This document shows, in pieces, positions 45,757 through 57,242 of a DNA stretch of 64,000 nt. The stretch's first letter is position 1, and the number at the start of each line of letters is the position of its first letter. The notes beneath the pieces are model-generated. The model saw only the letters and a list, made by a program, of their open reading frames with translations, did not search any database and had not been told where the DNA came from. The position numbers and the translations under genes were made by a program. Source of the stretch: Poecilobothrus nobilitatus. Its lineage: Eukaryota > Arthropoda > Insecta > Diptera > Dolichopodidae. Where the stretch lies: assembly GCA_947095535.1 (NCBI GenBank), contig OX352772.1, forward strand, positions 111,563,321 to 111,627,320. Direction: 5' to 3'.

Positions 45757-46563
45757 GCTTACAAATGTAAAGATTCTATCTTTGTTGGTTTTGGAAATAT
45801 GTTCGTGTACTCTGGGGCTCGTTCCGAAATTTCCAAAATCCGGACCTATGGCCCAAATCCTTTCAAATTTCAGAGACATAAAGGAAACATGACAAACACC
45901 CTTTTATCAAATTAAAAGGTTCTATCTTTATTGGTTTTGTAGAGATGCTCGTTTTCTCTGTGGCTCCTTCGGAAGCTTCCAAAATTGGAGGCCATGGTCC
46001 AAATGCTCTCAAATTTCAAAAATATAAAGGAAACATGAAAGAACACCATTGAACCAAATTTAAGGTTCTATTTATTATTTGTTTTGGATATTTGCTCGTT
46101 TACTCTGTGGCTCGTTCGGTAATTTCCAAAATCTGAACCGATCATCCAAATGCTCTCAAATTTCAAAAACATAAAGGAAAGATGATAGAACACCCTTGAG
46201 CCAATTTCAAACGTTCTATCTTTATTGGTTTTGTAGATATGCTCGTTTGTTCTACGGCTCGTTCGAAAGCTTCCAAAATCCGAACCAATTGACCGAATTT
46301 CCCAGACGCAATCCCAGCCTTACCTTCGTTATTAGTAACCTACTATATAAATTTCATCAAGATAGCTTAATTAATTTTTAAGTTAACGCGCGAACGGACA
46401 GACAGACTGACGGAAGAACAGACATCGTTAAATCAATTCAGAATTCGTTATTTTCATTCACATATATTAAGAATATATATACATGCCCATATTTAACACG
46501 CTTCCTTTTGGTGGTTACAAAAACCACAACGAAGTTAATATACTTTTGTTGTAGAGTATAACA
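45757..46563 (+). mobile_element. Family-2 repeat F (short, diverged array)
   Basis: Four diverged ~147-bp units marked by GCTCGTTC(C/G)G(A/T)AA(G/T)(C/T)TTCCAAAA (about 45820, 45965, 46110, 46258), then the common inner end (ATCAAGATAGCTTAATTAATTT, GGACAGACAGAC, GGTGGTTACAAAAACCACAA) and GTAGAGTATAAC at 46550-46562. Same orientation as E. Confidence 0.8.
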
Positions 46564-46640
46564 AAGAAATAAAAAATTTTAAATGAATTTAAATTCAAAA
46601 AAAATAAAAATAAAATTTAGTAGTAGTATATATATATTTT

Positions 46641-47650
46641 TATACCGTACACCTAAAGTATAGGCTATATTAACTTTGGTATGGGGTTTGTAACCACGAA
46701 AAGGAAGCATGTTAGATATGGACATGTATATATGTTCCGAATCAGGATCACCTGCTGAGACGATTTAATGATGTCCGTCCATCCGTTCGCACGATAACTC
46801 AAAAACTAGAAAAGCCATCTTGATGAAATTTATATAGTAGGTTACTAATTATGAAAGGAAGGCTAAGTTCGAATCTGGACAACATCAGTTCATGGGTTCG
46901 GATTCTTCAAAATACCGAATGATTCCGGAGCAAATGATATTATCTCCAAGACCAACAAAGATATACCCTTTAAATTTGGCATGCTGTTCTTTCATGTTTG
47001 ATTTAAGTCTCTGAAATTTGGAGGATTTGGTCCTTGGGTTAGGATTTTGGAAGCTTCTGAACGAGCCCCGAGCTAACGAGATTATCTCCAAAATCAACAA
47101 AGATAGAATCTTTGAATTTGGTACAGTGGTGTTCTTTCGTGTTTTATTTATGTTTCTGCAATTTGGGAGGATTTGGTTCATGGGTTCGGATTTTGGAAGC
47201 TTCCGAACGAGCCCCAAAACAAACGAGTATATCTGCACAACCAACAAAGATAGAACCTTTATTTTTAGTATAAGGGTGTTCTGTTATGTTTCCTTTTCTG
47301 TAAAATTAGAAACTGACATTTGAAAAAATTTGAACCATGGGTTCGAGCAAACGAGCATATCTCCAAAACCAACAAAAGTGGAACCTTTAAATTTAGTACA
47401 ATGATGTTCTGGTACGTTTTCTTTATGTTCCTGAGATGGATTTGATGAATTGGAGTGGCAATTCGGGTACCTGACACACGCCTCCCAAGGACTATCAAGC
47501 ATATCTTCGAAATTAATAAAGATAGAAACTTGAAATTTTTTACAAGGGTGTCAAGCATACTCCAAGAGGGTGCCTCTTTTACGTTCCTGAAAAAGAAGTA
47601 TTAATAAGTCGGTTGCTTTGACTTACTGTTACATTTACTTGTTTTATTTA
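46641..47650 (-). mobile_element. Family-2 repeat G (inverted)
   Basis: Starts with the inverted inner end (TATACCGTACACCTAAAGTATA, GGTTTGTAACCAC, ATGTCCGTCCATCCGTTCGC, ACGATAACTC), then about four diverged ~147-bp units carrying GGAAGCTTC(C/T)GAACGAGCCC, then the outer part shared with E (CAATTCGGGTACCTGACACA, TTACTGTTACATTTACTTGT). Truncated array compared with E. Confidence 0.85.
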
Positions 47651-48099
47651 ACCTTAGAACCCAAACAGGTTTTTAAAGGCCGTTTTTACATTTTTTCTAA
47701 CTTATTTATAAGGTTATTACATTTTTGAATTAAGAATTAATTTCTCAATAATTACAGTAAAGAACTTAAAAGAGATTTCTTAGTTTTACATACAAATAAT
47801 TATCATATTAACTATTATAAGAATTAAAACGACAAACTTAAATTAACAAAATTAATTTAACTTTAAAATAACAAACAATTTTCTAAGATTTACATACCAA
47901 TAATTATCATTTCCTTTAATTTTTTTTTTTTTTAAATATAAATCTATTATTAATTTTTATTAATTATACATAATATTATGAAATAAATTTTACATACATA
48001 ATATAATGAAATAAATTTTTTTTAAATATGATCATATACCCCAGTTTCCTTTAAATTTTCAATTACCTTTTTTAATTTTTTAAATTTTTGTTTGCAGCT
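47651..48099. other. AT-rich DNA, no gene seen
   Basis: A/T-rich with two similar ~50-bp stretches (TTTACATAC(A/C)AATAATTATCAT near 47785 and 47888). A short near-duplicate of ATAATATGAAATAAATTTT lies near 47967-48020. No ORF of note. Confidence 0.4.
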
Positions 48100-48370
48100 A
48101 TTACATCTATCGCGTTACAGTTAAATTTTTATTTTTCAAAAGCAATATTCAAAATGTTATTGCAGGAGCAGTGAGGAGGTTCACCCTTCTCAATAATGAA
48201 TTTATGCGTCAGTTTGCTATGACCAATACGGACTCTTTTCTGTTAAATAGGTCGATTGTTCCCCAACGTTGAAGGTTTAATTGTACGAACTTTATTTTCA
48301 GTATAAACTTGATTCCATATCTCATTCCACTTTCGATTTAATTGTAGATTTATAAATTTTCTGGAGCCAT
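48100..48370 (-). pseudogene. LINE C-terminal fragment (I/jockey type)
   Basis: Minus strand reads NRKWNEIWNQVYTENKVRTIKPS, then RVRIGHSKLTHKFIIEKGEPPHCSCNNILNIAFE. R(V/L)RIGHSxLTH...PPxCxxCxxxLxxxH is the C-terminal zinc-knuckle region of I- and jockey-type LINE ORF2 proteins. The RT that should precede it on this strand is not attached, so it is an independent 3' fragment. Confidence 0.75.
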
Positions 48371-49604
48371 TGCGTGAGTTTTGGAAGTTTTCAAAAAGTC
48401 ACTCACTCTTCTATATTATATAAATCGTTTTGTATGGCTTCTCTTAACTATATTTCCGTGTCTGTGGAATATTTATTAAATGCTTTTTGTAGATCTATGT
48501 CTATCTATCTGTATCTATCTATAAATAAGCAAGCTGTATATTTTTTCTTATCCATGCTTTTTGTTATAAAATCCGACTAACCTAAGCAGGCGGCAGCCGT
48601 GTTGGAGTTTTCCTCGAAACCGTATTGATCTTTATGCAAAATGCCATTAGCGTTTATGAAATGTGTTAGCCTTGTTTTGATAATTTTTTCGTATATTTTT
48701 TAAATTGATGTTAATACTGAAATTGGCCTATAGTTCGAAGGATCTAATTTATCCTTTGCTTTATGTATAGGTGTAACTGTGGCAATTTTTAGACTATCAG
48801 GGAAGTGTCCAGATTCAAAGGCAGAGTTAATGAATTTTACCATGAGTGGGCTAATTTGGTTAGAATATTTTTTTAAAGCTTTCGATGATATATTGTCATA
48901 TCCTGTAGCTGAACCTAACTTAATTGTGTTAATTGTTTTTTGAACTTCCTCTATGCTTGTAGGAGATAAGCTAAAACTACTATGAATAATTTTTTGAAAA
49001 GACCCTAAATAATTTTCATCAATGGAATCCCTTGATATATTTAAAGAATTTGTTACATTTATAAAGTATTTGTTCATGGTGTCATTTTGAGGGTTATTCG
49101 TATGGCATTATTAAATTTTCTTTCATTTAAACTAGATGTTGTATCAAAAGTGTTTTTGTTGTACATAATTCTTTTGTATAGATCCCATAATTTCCTACTA
49201 TTATTGGGTTCATTTGATATTATCCTATAAAAATTTTGCTTGGCTTATTTTATTTCCCTGCGTACTAACTCTTTATATTTTAGATAGCGTTCTTTGATTT
49301 TTTCATCGTTGGGAAACTTTTTTTTATATTTAAGGAAGGAATTACGAATTTTGATATTACGAATAATATCATCGTTAATTCACTCATGCTTCTTTTTTCC
49401 GTTATGTTGAGAAATAATTTTAGTATATTTTTGAATTTTACTTGAAAGTACTTCTATGAATTTATCAATTGCATCGAGATCAAGTACTTCTAGATCACCT
49501 CAAAAGCTATCACTAGAAAGTTTATCGTAGTCTAAAACAGTTTTTTTTTTAATTATTTGTTTGTTTTATAGTTTTTAAATTTGTACTTATAAATAGCAGA
49601 TGAT

Positions 49605-51166
49605 TAGGGCCTGTAATACCGGAGACAATAATCAATACCGGGTTTCGGTATTTTATTTAAATAAATACTGGTATTATACCGGTATTGGCGATTTATTTAA
49701 AAATTAAAAAGAAATTGTATAAATTGATATTTTTTTTTAATTAATGCAAAAACAAATACAAATTATAATATAATTTATTGGCGAAAAAATAAAAATAAAA
49801 CAATAATATGTAAAACGAGGAAGAGTGCAGTAGAGTAGACTGTGTCAACTCTGGGATACCCGTAGAACGTAATATTTCTATAAAACTTGATCATCTTTTA
49901 AAAACATTCAGATGTTTTAGTACCGAACTACAGAGATATATTTATGTAAATTGTGGAGTTGTATGACAGCTACCCGAATCTATTGCGCCTAGCTTCATTA
50001 AGTTCCAAGAAGTGCAAGAAGCCTAAACCGGCTGCTTTAGACCAATAAAATTTTACAAAAGTTTTTGGCATGCAACTCGACACCCTTTCACTAAGTTTCA
50101 GATAGCCAGATTCAATAGACACTGAGTTATTTTCATTTAAAAAGAGAAGTTGTATGACAGCTACCCGAACCCGTCGCACCACCACAACCAAATTTTGCAA
50201 AAGTTGTTGCCATAAAATTTGATCATCATTTGCAAGATTTCAGACGCCTAGCTTTATTAACTTCCAAGAGGTGCAAGAAGCCTGAACCAGCTGCTTTAGG
50301 CCAACCAAATTTTACAAAAGTTGCTGGCATGTAACTCGACACCTCTTTACTAAATTTCAGATTCCCAGCTTCAATAAACACTGAGTTATTCTCATTTAAA
50401 CGGAGAAGTTGTATGGCGGCTACCCGAACCCGCCGCACCAACACAACCAAATTTTACAGAAGTTGTTGCCATAAAACTATAATCATTTGAAAAATTTCAG
50501 AAACCTAGCTTGAATAGATACTGAGTTAATTCTATATAAAGAAAGAAGTTGTATGGCAGCTGCTCGAACCCGCCGGCCGAAAATGTTGGATTTAAATAGC
50601 AAAACTAACAATTTTACAAGAGTGACGTAAAAAAAATTTCAGCCTCCTAGTTCCTTTAGTTTTTGAGTTATCATGCGGACGGAAGGACGGACGGCCGTAC
50701 ATGGCTTAATCGACTCAGAATTCGATTCTGAGCCGATCCATACCTTCGACACTATATCTAGCTCGGCTCCTTTAAGGTGTCACAAACGTAATGGCAAATT
50801 TATTATACCCTTGAACATAGTTCATACGGGTATAAAAATCAATTTTGCTTAGAGAGGAAATAACTTAAAATAACGTAAAAAGCAAAGTGTGTCCAAGGAA
50901 TCATCACTAAGAGAAGACCTGATTTTGGAACAAATTTTTCCAGATGAGTAAAATACTCTTTCAGCTTCTACGCTGGTTGGCGGAATAGTGTTCAAATATT
51001 CATATGAAAAGTTTATTGAAGTTGACTAGATGTTTATAAGATTTATATAATTTAATTAAATTTCAAATGGAAATGTATGACATTTTAAATATCGATATTT
51101 ATATGTCATAATACCGGTATTTCGGTTTTAAAAAATAGCCCTGGAATACCGGTATTGCAGACCCTA
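49605..51166. mobile_element. hAT-like non-autonomous element with 8-bp target duplication
   Basis: Terminal inverted repeats TAGGGCCTGTAATACCGG (left) and TAGGGTCTGCAATACCGG (reverse complement of right end) differ at two positions. The 8-bp direct duplication CAGATGAT flanks it at 49597-49604 and 51167-51174. 8-bp duplications and short C/TAGGG ends are hAT features. Subterminal ATACCGGTATT words repeat. Without the nested repeat D it would be about 535 bp, so it has no room for a transposase and is MITE-like. Confidence 0.9.
49812..50838 (-). mobile_element. Family-1 repeat D (complete, short array), inside the hAT-like element
   Basis: Left end AAAACGAGGAAGAGTGCAG, CAACTCTGGGATACCCG; right end (GGAC)n, ATGGCTTAATCGACTCAGAA, AAGGTGTCACAAACGTAATG and the hairpin ACCCTTGAACATAGTTCATACGGGTATA. 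It has about one and a half central units compared with more than four in C. Orientation opposite to C. Confidence 0.9.
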
Positions 51167-51290
51167 CAGATGATGGTCTGATAAGCATGATTCAGAGATA
51201 TGTACGTTATAATTGTAATCAATTAAATCTGTAAGAAAATGATCAATAACTGTTCTTGTGGTTGTACCTACTCTTGTTGCGAAATTTTAC

Positions 51291-51904
51291 TTAATATTGT
51301 TTTATATTATAAATAATATTTTTATATTATAAACTACATAACCATTACAGGAAGATTATAAAATTGATTTTCATACTTTAGGAGCCAAATTTCTGTTAAA
51401 ACTATTACATAAACGACACAATGGAGTGAATTTATTAATATCTCTAAATAACTTAACTTATTCCTAAGGCTCTAAATATTTAGGTATAATATATTTAAAT
51501 TATATTTGTAATTCCGCATAACACTTTTGTACAGCTCTGTAAAATAATTAGCTTTAATATTTTCATATATATTTAAAAAAGATCATTATTGTGGTGCGCG
51601 GCAATAGTATTTCCCTTTCATAGCTACAATAGACACAAAAGAAATCTCTTATCAAAATCTTATTTAATTTTATCTCCTTTCCCTGTTTTTTGTTGTTGAA
51701 GTCACTTTTTGACGTAGTAAACTAGTATCAAAAACATGTGCTCGTGTCGTGTTAAATATTAAACAATATGAATATAAGTACGGTGATGTGTATAAAAGCA
51801 TATAAATATGATATTTAAATAATTTAAAAAAACTTTAAAAATATATAATAAGTACATACTTTTACACATATACATACATGCATATAAAGTTATAGGTGTT
51901 AAAA
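51291..51904. other. AT-rich DNA, no gene seen
   Basis: No convincing frame. It may include 5' LINE2 sequence too diverged to recognise. Confidence 0.35.
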
Positions 51905-52312
51905 TTATATGTAGATTTATAATAAATAAACGAAAAGCTTAGTCCTAGACTATATAGTAATAGAAAAAACTTTTTTGTATAAATTAAATTTAAAGTGTTT
52001 GACTACGAAGTTAGAATATATAAAACTGTGTTTTTGTTTTAATGATAAATTGTATGTGTTAATAATACATTCTAGTTTATAACAAAAATAAAAACTAAGC
52101 TTTTTTCTAGGTTAGTAATATTAAACGATTTTTCGAATGAATGTAATTTAAAGTGTTTAATAACAAGATTAGTATATATAAAATATTGTTTATGTTTTAA
52201 TAAATTATGTATTATGTAGGTTGGTGAATGAATGTAATAATTTAATAGCGAGATTAGTATATATAAAATATTGCTTATGTTTTAATGATAAATGATTTGT
52301 GTTAGTAGTTGA
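51905..52312 (+). repeat. ~110-150-bp tandem repeats flanking repeat I (left part)
   Basis: Three imperfect units contain AA(C/A)GA(G/A)(A/G)TTAG.ATATATAAAA followed by TTTATGTTTTAAT or TTTTGTTTTAAT (near 52003, 52165, 52245) and two preceding CTAGGTTAGTAAT-like words. Another unit lies at 53965-54090, on the other side of repeat I, so the repeat was inserted into this array. Confidence 0.6.
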
Positions 52313-53936
52313 ACGAGGAAGAATACAATTGCCTTTGTCAACTCTTAGATACCCGTACGAACCGTTAGAATGTTCACAGCCTGTTACTCTGCTTACAATA
52401 TTATTTTTTAAATATTTTAGTATTTTAAAATAATTTGGGTGAATTTTATAATTTCTAGAACTATGGGTTGTACATATATTCAAACTATATGTCTATGCAT
52501 TCTTCAAAAGCAGATTTTAACCTCCCACATAACGATTATTAATCCAAAACTTTTTCAAATATTCTATAGTACCATTTAATACTAAGCGGTAAATGTATAT
52601 TAAATTTACTTAGTACAAAATAGTAAATATAATTTTAAATGTTATATTATATTAATGCGTACATAGTATAATTATATTGTTATAAGTATATCGCCATACA
52701 TTGCAATATTTTTTTAAAAATATTTCCATTCATAGAATAATTTCTTATAAGTACAATAAAATACATATATGTATATAAATACGGCAATATATAATATACA
52801 TCTATACTCTTATCATTCATTCATCAGTGACATATACGATATGTAAATAAAAATGATATTATATAAGTATGTATGCATATCAATATCATAAAAATAAAAA
52901 TTCTTCAAACAACCGTTATGTTGTTTATTTATTTACATTTTTTACTACGCATTATATCCTCAACAATTTCAAATTATCGAGTAAAACAAAATGCAAAAAA
53001 TTTGTTAAAGAAATTTGTTAGAAAATTTGAAAAAATCAAGTAACACTTTCGTCAATTATAAAGTAACCCTATATTATTAAAAAAAGTTGTTAACAAAAAT
53101 AAGAGTATAATGTTGAAGCTTTAATTTTTATGTATTACTTCAAAAAAATTTTAACAGGTGTTCAAGTTACAGGTGTTTAAAAATATGAAATTTTCAGTTT
53201 TTGACCTCTTACAGCTCATAAACGGGGGGTGATACAAAAAAAATTCTGAAATAACTCATACTTATTTTTGAAGATCTAACTTCTGTCAAAATTTCAAGTT
53301 TTCAACTTAAACCGTTTAGAAGATAGAAGGGTTAAAGGATTTTGCAATAATTCAGTTTCGCATAACGTTAAATTAAGGCACCGTACAGCACAAGTATATA
53401 TTTATTATATACATGTTTGTAAAGCTAATAATAGCAGAATCGTTTGGAATTTTCAGATTGAAGATATACCTTATAGACCTTGTGTTATAACAATTTAAAT
53501 ATAGAGATTTTTGGGGGCTTTGGGGGGCTGTAGCTCCTTAACGGGTGGGACTACAGAAAAATTAATATATTCATAAAATTAATACTTTTATGATATCTAT
53601 CAGCAGTTAAAATTTCATGGCTCTATTTCAAAAAAATTATGGAGATCTAAAAGTTAGTAGTTTGGGAGCTACCCGAAGTTTTGGTCGGAACTCAACCAAA
53701 AAAAATAGGGAACCTACAAATTGCTCCCAGAATATTTTGTGTAAATTTCAAGATTCTAGCTTTCTTAGTTTTTCAATTAGCGTGCTGATAGACGGACGGA
53801 CATGGCTTAATCGACTCAGAATTTCATTCTGATCCGATCCATACCTTTGAAGATATATCTAACTCGGTTTTTTCTAGGTGTTACAAACGGAGGAGTAATT
53901 TTATTATACCCGATCCTATCGTACAGGTATTATGAT
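52313..53936 (+). mobile_element. Family-3 repeat I (complete)
   Basis: Left end AACGAGGAAGAATACAATTG, CAACTCTTAGATACCCGTAC; right end contains GGACGGACATGGCTTAATCG, AAGATATATCTAACTCG, GGTGTTACAAACGGAGGAGT and the hairpin ATACCCGATCCTATCGTACAGGTAT. The terminal words are shared with family 1, while the interior (CTTACAGCTCATAAACGGGG, AAACCGTTTAGAAGATAGAA, GGAACTCAACCAAAAAAAAT) is different. The ORF at 53617-53832 is a shadow. Flanking satellite continues on both sides. Confidence 0.88.
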
Positions 53937-54291
53937 TTGTATTTGCAAGTTGATAATAATAAAAAATAAAAATCATGCTTATTTCTAGGTTAGAAAAAAT
54001 TATTATCATTTTTTTTCGTAATGAATGAAATTTGAAGTGTTTGGTAACGAGATTAGTAATTATAAGATAATATTTTTTATTTGATCGAGTACAATTTTTT
54101 AAGGAAGTTAATAAAGTTGAGACAAGAAAGATTAAATACAAAAGAAAATTAAAAATTGTAATAAATTTAGTTTGTGATATGGTTTTTAGTATATTATATA
54201 CAATGTCATTATAGTTTTTAATTTTAAAAACATTTGAAGAATCTGTTTTACTAATGTGGATAGTGTTGTTTTTGATACATAGGTACTTGCG
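53937..54291. other. Resumed flanking tandem repeat and AT-rich DNA
   Basis: Contains the tandem unit matching 52090-52200 at about 53965-54090, then A/T-rich DNA with no gene. Confidence 0.45.
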
Positions 54292-54740
54292 TTAGTTGAT
54301 AATTTTAATTTGGCGAGCTTCGTAATGGAGTTTGGATGTAGTTGTCGTTACTTCATTTGAAATAGATGGAGAGGAATTTACAATTGAAGAGACTACATTT
54401 TGAGATGAAAGTACTGTACACTGTCTAGTATTACTTATTTGTATATCAGAAGTAGAATGATGTTGCCTATTTGTTGCACTGTCGCCATTGATACTTGGTA
54501 ATGTTGGTAACAAATTCGAAGCAGGTAGTTGTTCATTTGGAAATTCATATAATGATTGTCGCCTGAGAAGATAGCATTTCTCACATCTAAACTTATTGTT
54601 ACTAGTTTTAAAGAATGTGAGCTCATCTTCAGTTATTTCACACGCACAGTGGTAAAAATTCAGACAATTCGAGCAACTAATTTTAGTAGTAACACTTCTC
54701 TCAATTTTTTATAAGACACTTATTGCAAATCATGTTATTT
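54292..54740 (-). pseudogene. PHD-type zinc-finger ORF (LINE ORF1-like or transposon-derived)
   Basis: Minus strand from about 54740: ICNKCLIKN, a stop, then TTKISCSNCLNFYHCACEITEDELTFFK and NNKFRCEKCYLLRRQ, followed by a Ser/Thr/Asn-rich tail ending at 54292. The spacing C-x2-C...C-x2-C-x4-H-x2-C...C-x2-C is that of a PHD finger, a module found in ORF1 of some insect LINEs and in transposases. One in-frame stop near 54705 and no methionine start near the finger make it a remnant. It lies downstream, on the same strand, of LINE5 RT but in the wrong order to be its ORF1. Confidence 0.55.
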
Positions 54741-55099
54741 GCTCTCTTTTTTCTATAATTTATTGAATTATTTTACTTATTTTTATTTTATTCAATCAAT
54801 TAATATATTCTTGCATTCTACATTGACATTTTATTTATTCCTATTTTTCTTTGATGATTTCTTCACACCTGTCGTGTCTTCCACTCAGCTGAGCTGGTAT
54901 CACGAAGTACCATGTTGTTTTCTCCATGGGGCTGCTGTTTTGACATATTAGTTGATACGTATACTTAGTTAATTTTATTAAGGATTTCTAATTTTTCTTA
55001 GTTAATTTTATTAAGGATTTCTAATTTTTCTTTTAGTGCTTGTTTAAATTTTTTATTTTGTTTAGTTTTACTATTATAATTTAGTATTATCATAACCAG
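54741..55099. other. AT-rich DNA, no gene seen
   Basis: Contains a perfect ~42-bp tandem duplication (TTAGTTAATTTTATTAAGGA plus TTTCTAATTTTTC, about 54966-55030). Confidence 0.5.
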
Positions 55100-56290
55100 T
55101 TTTAAACCTACCTAGGAATTTCCACGGTATAGAAATGAGCACTTGAAGCTCCCCTAGTGTTGCGTTGGAATTGTTTAGGTGGAGGCATTATTGATTTCAA
55201 TTCGATAGAACATGTGTCATTACCTATAAGATATCTATAAATGATATCTCCAAGAGATAAAGATAAAACTAGATATTTAGCTAGAGATAAATAAAGCTAG
55301 AGATAAAGCTCCAATATTTTGACGTGAGTTAAGAAGAGTAAAGGTTCCCTGAACAGTAGGGTCACCAAACAGGCGTAAGGCGTGATTTTAGATTTTGTCC
55401 AGGTGACTTAATAATGTTTGAGCCGCGCCAGCCCATATGTAATTATAGTCCATCTTAGGTCGAATATATGCTTTATAGATATTGGCCAGATCACTAGGTG
55501 AAAAATAAGCTTTACAGCGAAAACGAAAATCTAAACATTTGGCACTTTTTTTGGCTATATCAAAAATATGCTCACTCTACAACATTTTATGATTAAGCTG
55601 CAGGCCTAAAATGTTTAAATTTGCAGACTACTGTATATTTTCCCCTTGGAACCGTAAAATTGGTATGGATTCGTCTCTTTTGCAAGAGATCTAACAGCCT
55701 TGAGTTTTGGAAGTGTTGAAAGGAAGTCTGTTTTTAACACCCCAATCAGCTATTTTCTCTAGGTCGCGCTTAACTGAACTAGCCATAATTTCCCTTTTAA
55801 ACTGATTGCGGTTGAAGTAGCATTCGATCTTTTTAAAAAATCATAAGATGCCACCAGAGTGCTGTCATTGGTAAAACTTTGGTTTGGATTGAGGGTAGAA
55901 CTGAATAGGTCGTTAATGACAAGGATACGAATACGACGATTCGAAAGAAAATCCTCAATCCAAGCACAGAAGGAGCTGCCCAATTGCCTGACGTTTGCTC
56001 AGAAGAGCAGAATGACATACTCGATCAAAGGCCTTTGAGATATCGAGAGCTACAACCTCAGATTCACCGGAACAATGAATGCTGGGGTTGAGCTTCTCGC
56101 AGAGACAAGTTAAAAGATCACCTGTAGATCGATGACTGCGAAAGCCGTATTGACAATCGTTTAAAATACGCGAGCTATTCAGGTATCTCAAAAGCCTTTT
56201 GTTTACCAAAATTTCCATAATTTTGGAGGGGACCGGAGTGATGGCTATTAGTCGGTGGTCTTATAGGCCTTTATTACATTGTATCATTTT
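55100..56290 (-). pseudogene. LINE5 reverse transcriptase, palm deleted and motif C altered
   Basis: Read downward: EILVNKRLLRYLNSSRILND, CQYGFRSHRSTGDLLT, then SGESEVVALDISKAFDRVCH (motif A, D near 56070) in ORF 56218-55955; then FCAWIEDFLSNRRIRILV and, directly after, NPNQSFTNDSTLVASYDFLKRS in ORF 55983-55759. Motif B (QGS..SP) between these is deleted, and motif C reads FTND instead of F/Y-ADD. Beyond, to about 55330, decayed C-terminal sequence with RLFGDPTVQGTFTLL-type residues remains. Clade probably jockey/CR1-like. Inactive. Confidence 0.82.
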
Positions 56291-56980
56291 CTATTCATAC
56301 CCTCCCAGCCACCCTCTCTTTTATAAACTAGAAAGCTGTTTTTCAGAATGCTGTTTGTTGTTACTTTTGAAGTTTTGAATTGTTACTTTTGAAGTTTTGA
56401 ACACTTTTGAATACACAATTTTAGGTGATTCTCTGTTGTTAAATACAAATTCATATAAAAGAGCAAATAAACTATTTTTGTAGGTATATATTTTTAGGTG
56501 CAGACATTTTTTATATAACACACGAAATATATTAATGTTTCCTTCTCGAAAATGTTTTTAAAATAAAATTTTCACGCACACATTCAAACTTAGATCTGCT
56601 ATAAAGAATACATGTCTAATGTAACGAGCTGTTGTTCTTATGATGTTGCGTAAAACTTAATTACGCTGATAAAAGATATATAGGGACCTTGGAATACCAA
56701 CTTACAAGGAAATAAGTCAAGGAAATAATAGTCTACAAGATTATTATAAGGGTATTTATCAACATTTAACGCTTGTATTGGAGAAAATTGCCTGTATGGA
56801 CTCATCGCAAAAAGCATTTTCCGAGACACTTGATAGTAAGTGAATTGATACAGTGACGGAAGTGGCACATTTGTACTTTTTTATTATTTATCTCTCATTT
56901 TTATTGTTTTTTTAATAATTACTGGAAACACACTTACAAATACTGTTTTGATAATTAACCGTTTTTAAAGTTGAAAATGT
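56291..56980. other. No clear gene; possible decayed retroelement DNA
   Basis: An ORF of 76 codons at 56638-56868 (-) is not recognisable. GC content is slightly higher at 56640-56880 than around, which could reflect coding ancestry within the adjacent gypsy-type remnant. Confidence 0.3.
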
Positions 56981-57242
56981 TCAATATTCATTTGTTCTAT
57001 GAAAAAAATTTTTAGAGTTTTGTTGGAAACGGTTTTGAAATTTTGATTGAGAATTATTTTGATAATTACCACGATTTTGATTTGATTGAAAGTGAAAATT
57101 TATTTTATTTCTAAGTTTTTTATTTCTAGATCTTGAATTATTTCTTCGGCCATTATTTAGATACAATAAAGGAACTGATCGATGTTTTTCTATATTGTTT
57201 TGATTTTCATTTATTTCGTCATTGATATTTTCCAATTTCAAA
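56981..57242 (-). pseudogene. Possible gypsy-type gag C-terminal remnant
   Basis: Minus-strand frame rich in Asn, Arg, Gln and Ser (from NINDEINENQNN through NNGRRNNSRSRNKKLRNK to FQNRFQQNSKNFF), the composition of a nucleocapsid-like basic tail of insect gypsy elements. There is no zinc knuckle. The similarity to gag is compositional only. It points opposite to the envelope remnant that begins at about 57243. Confidence 0.35.

Larger units (their letters stand above)
40918..47650. mobile_element. Candidate foldback-type composite: family-2 arms around a Mutator-like/YqaJ gene
   Basis: Repeat E (40918-43333, +) and repeat G (46641-47650, -) are inverted copies with matching outer and inner ends, so together they look like ~1-2.4-kb terminal inverted repeats made of tandem units. 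Between them lies an inverted duplication of a Mutator-like transposase gene with a YqaJ nuclease tail. Foldback/Phantom-type MULEs are known to have long tandem-repeat inverted ends, which makes this grouping attractive. The alternative is three independent repeat insertions beside a MULE fragment. No target duplication was found. Confidence 0.45.
48470..51290 (-). pseudogene. LINE2 ORF2: endonuclease end to RT fingers, split by a hAT-type element
   Basis: Read from 51290 downward: RVGTTTRTVIDHFLTDLIDYNYNVHISESCLSDHHLLF is the endonuclease C-terminus with its SDH motif. The hAT-type element 49605-51166 interrupts exactly there. The ORF resumes at 49604 (LLFISTNLKTIK...), continues through a linker with stops to 49077, where an open frame (49077-48700) contains LGSATGYDNISSKALKKYS, HFPDSLKIATVTPIHKAKD and SNYRPISVLTS (RT fingers), then NANGILHKDQYGFEENSNTAA and decays by about 48470. 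Palm motifs A-C are absent or lost. Same clade as LINE1 by motif style. Confidence 0.8.

Noticed and set aside
57222..57242. ATG at 57222 as the envelope start
   Set aside because: The first codons belong to DNA left of the rearrangement point; no signal peptide is visible.
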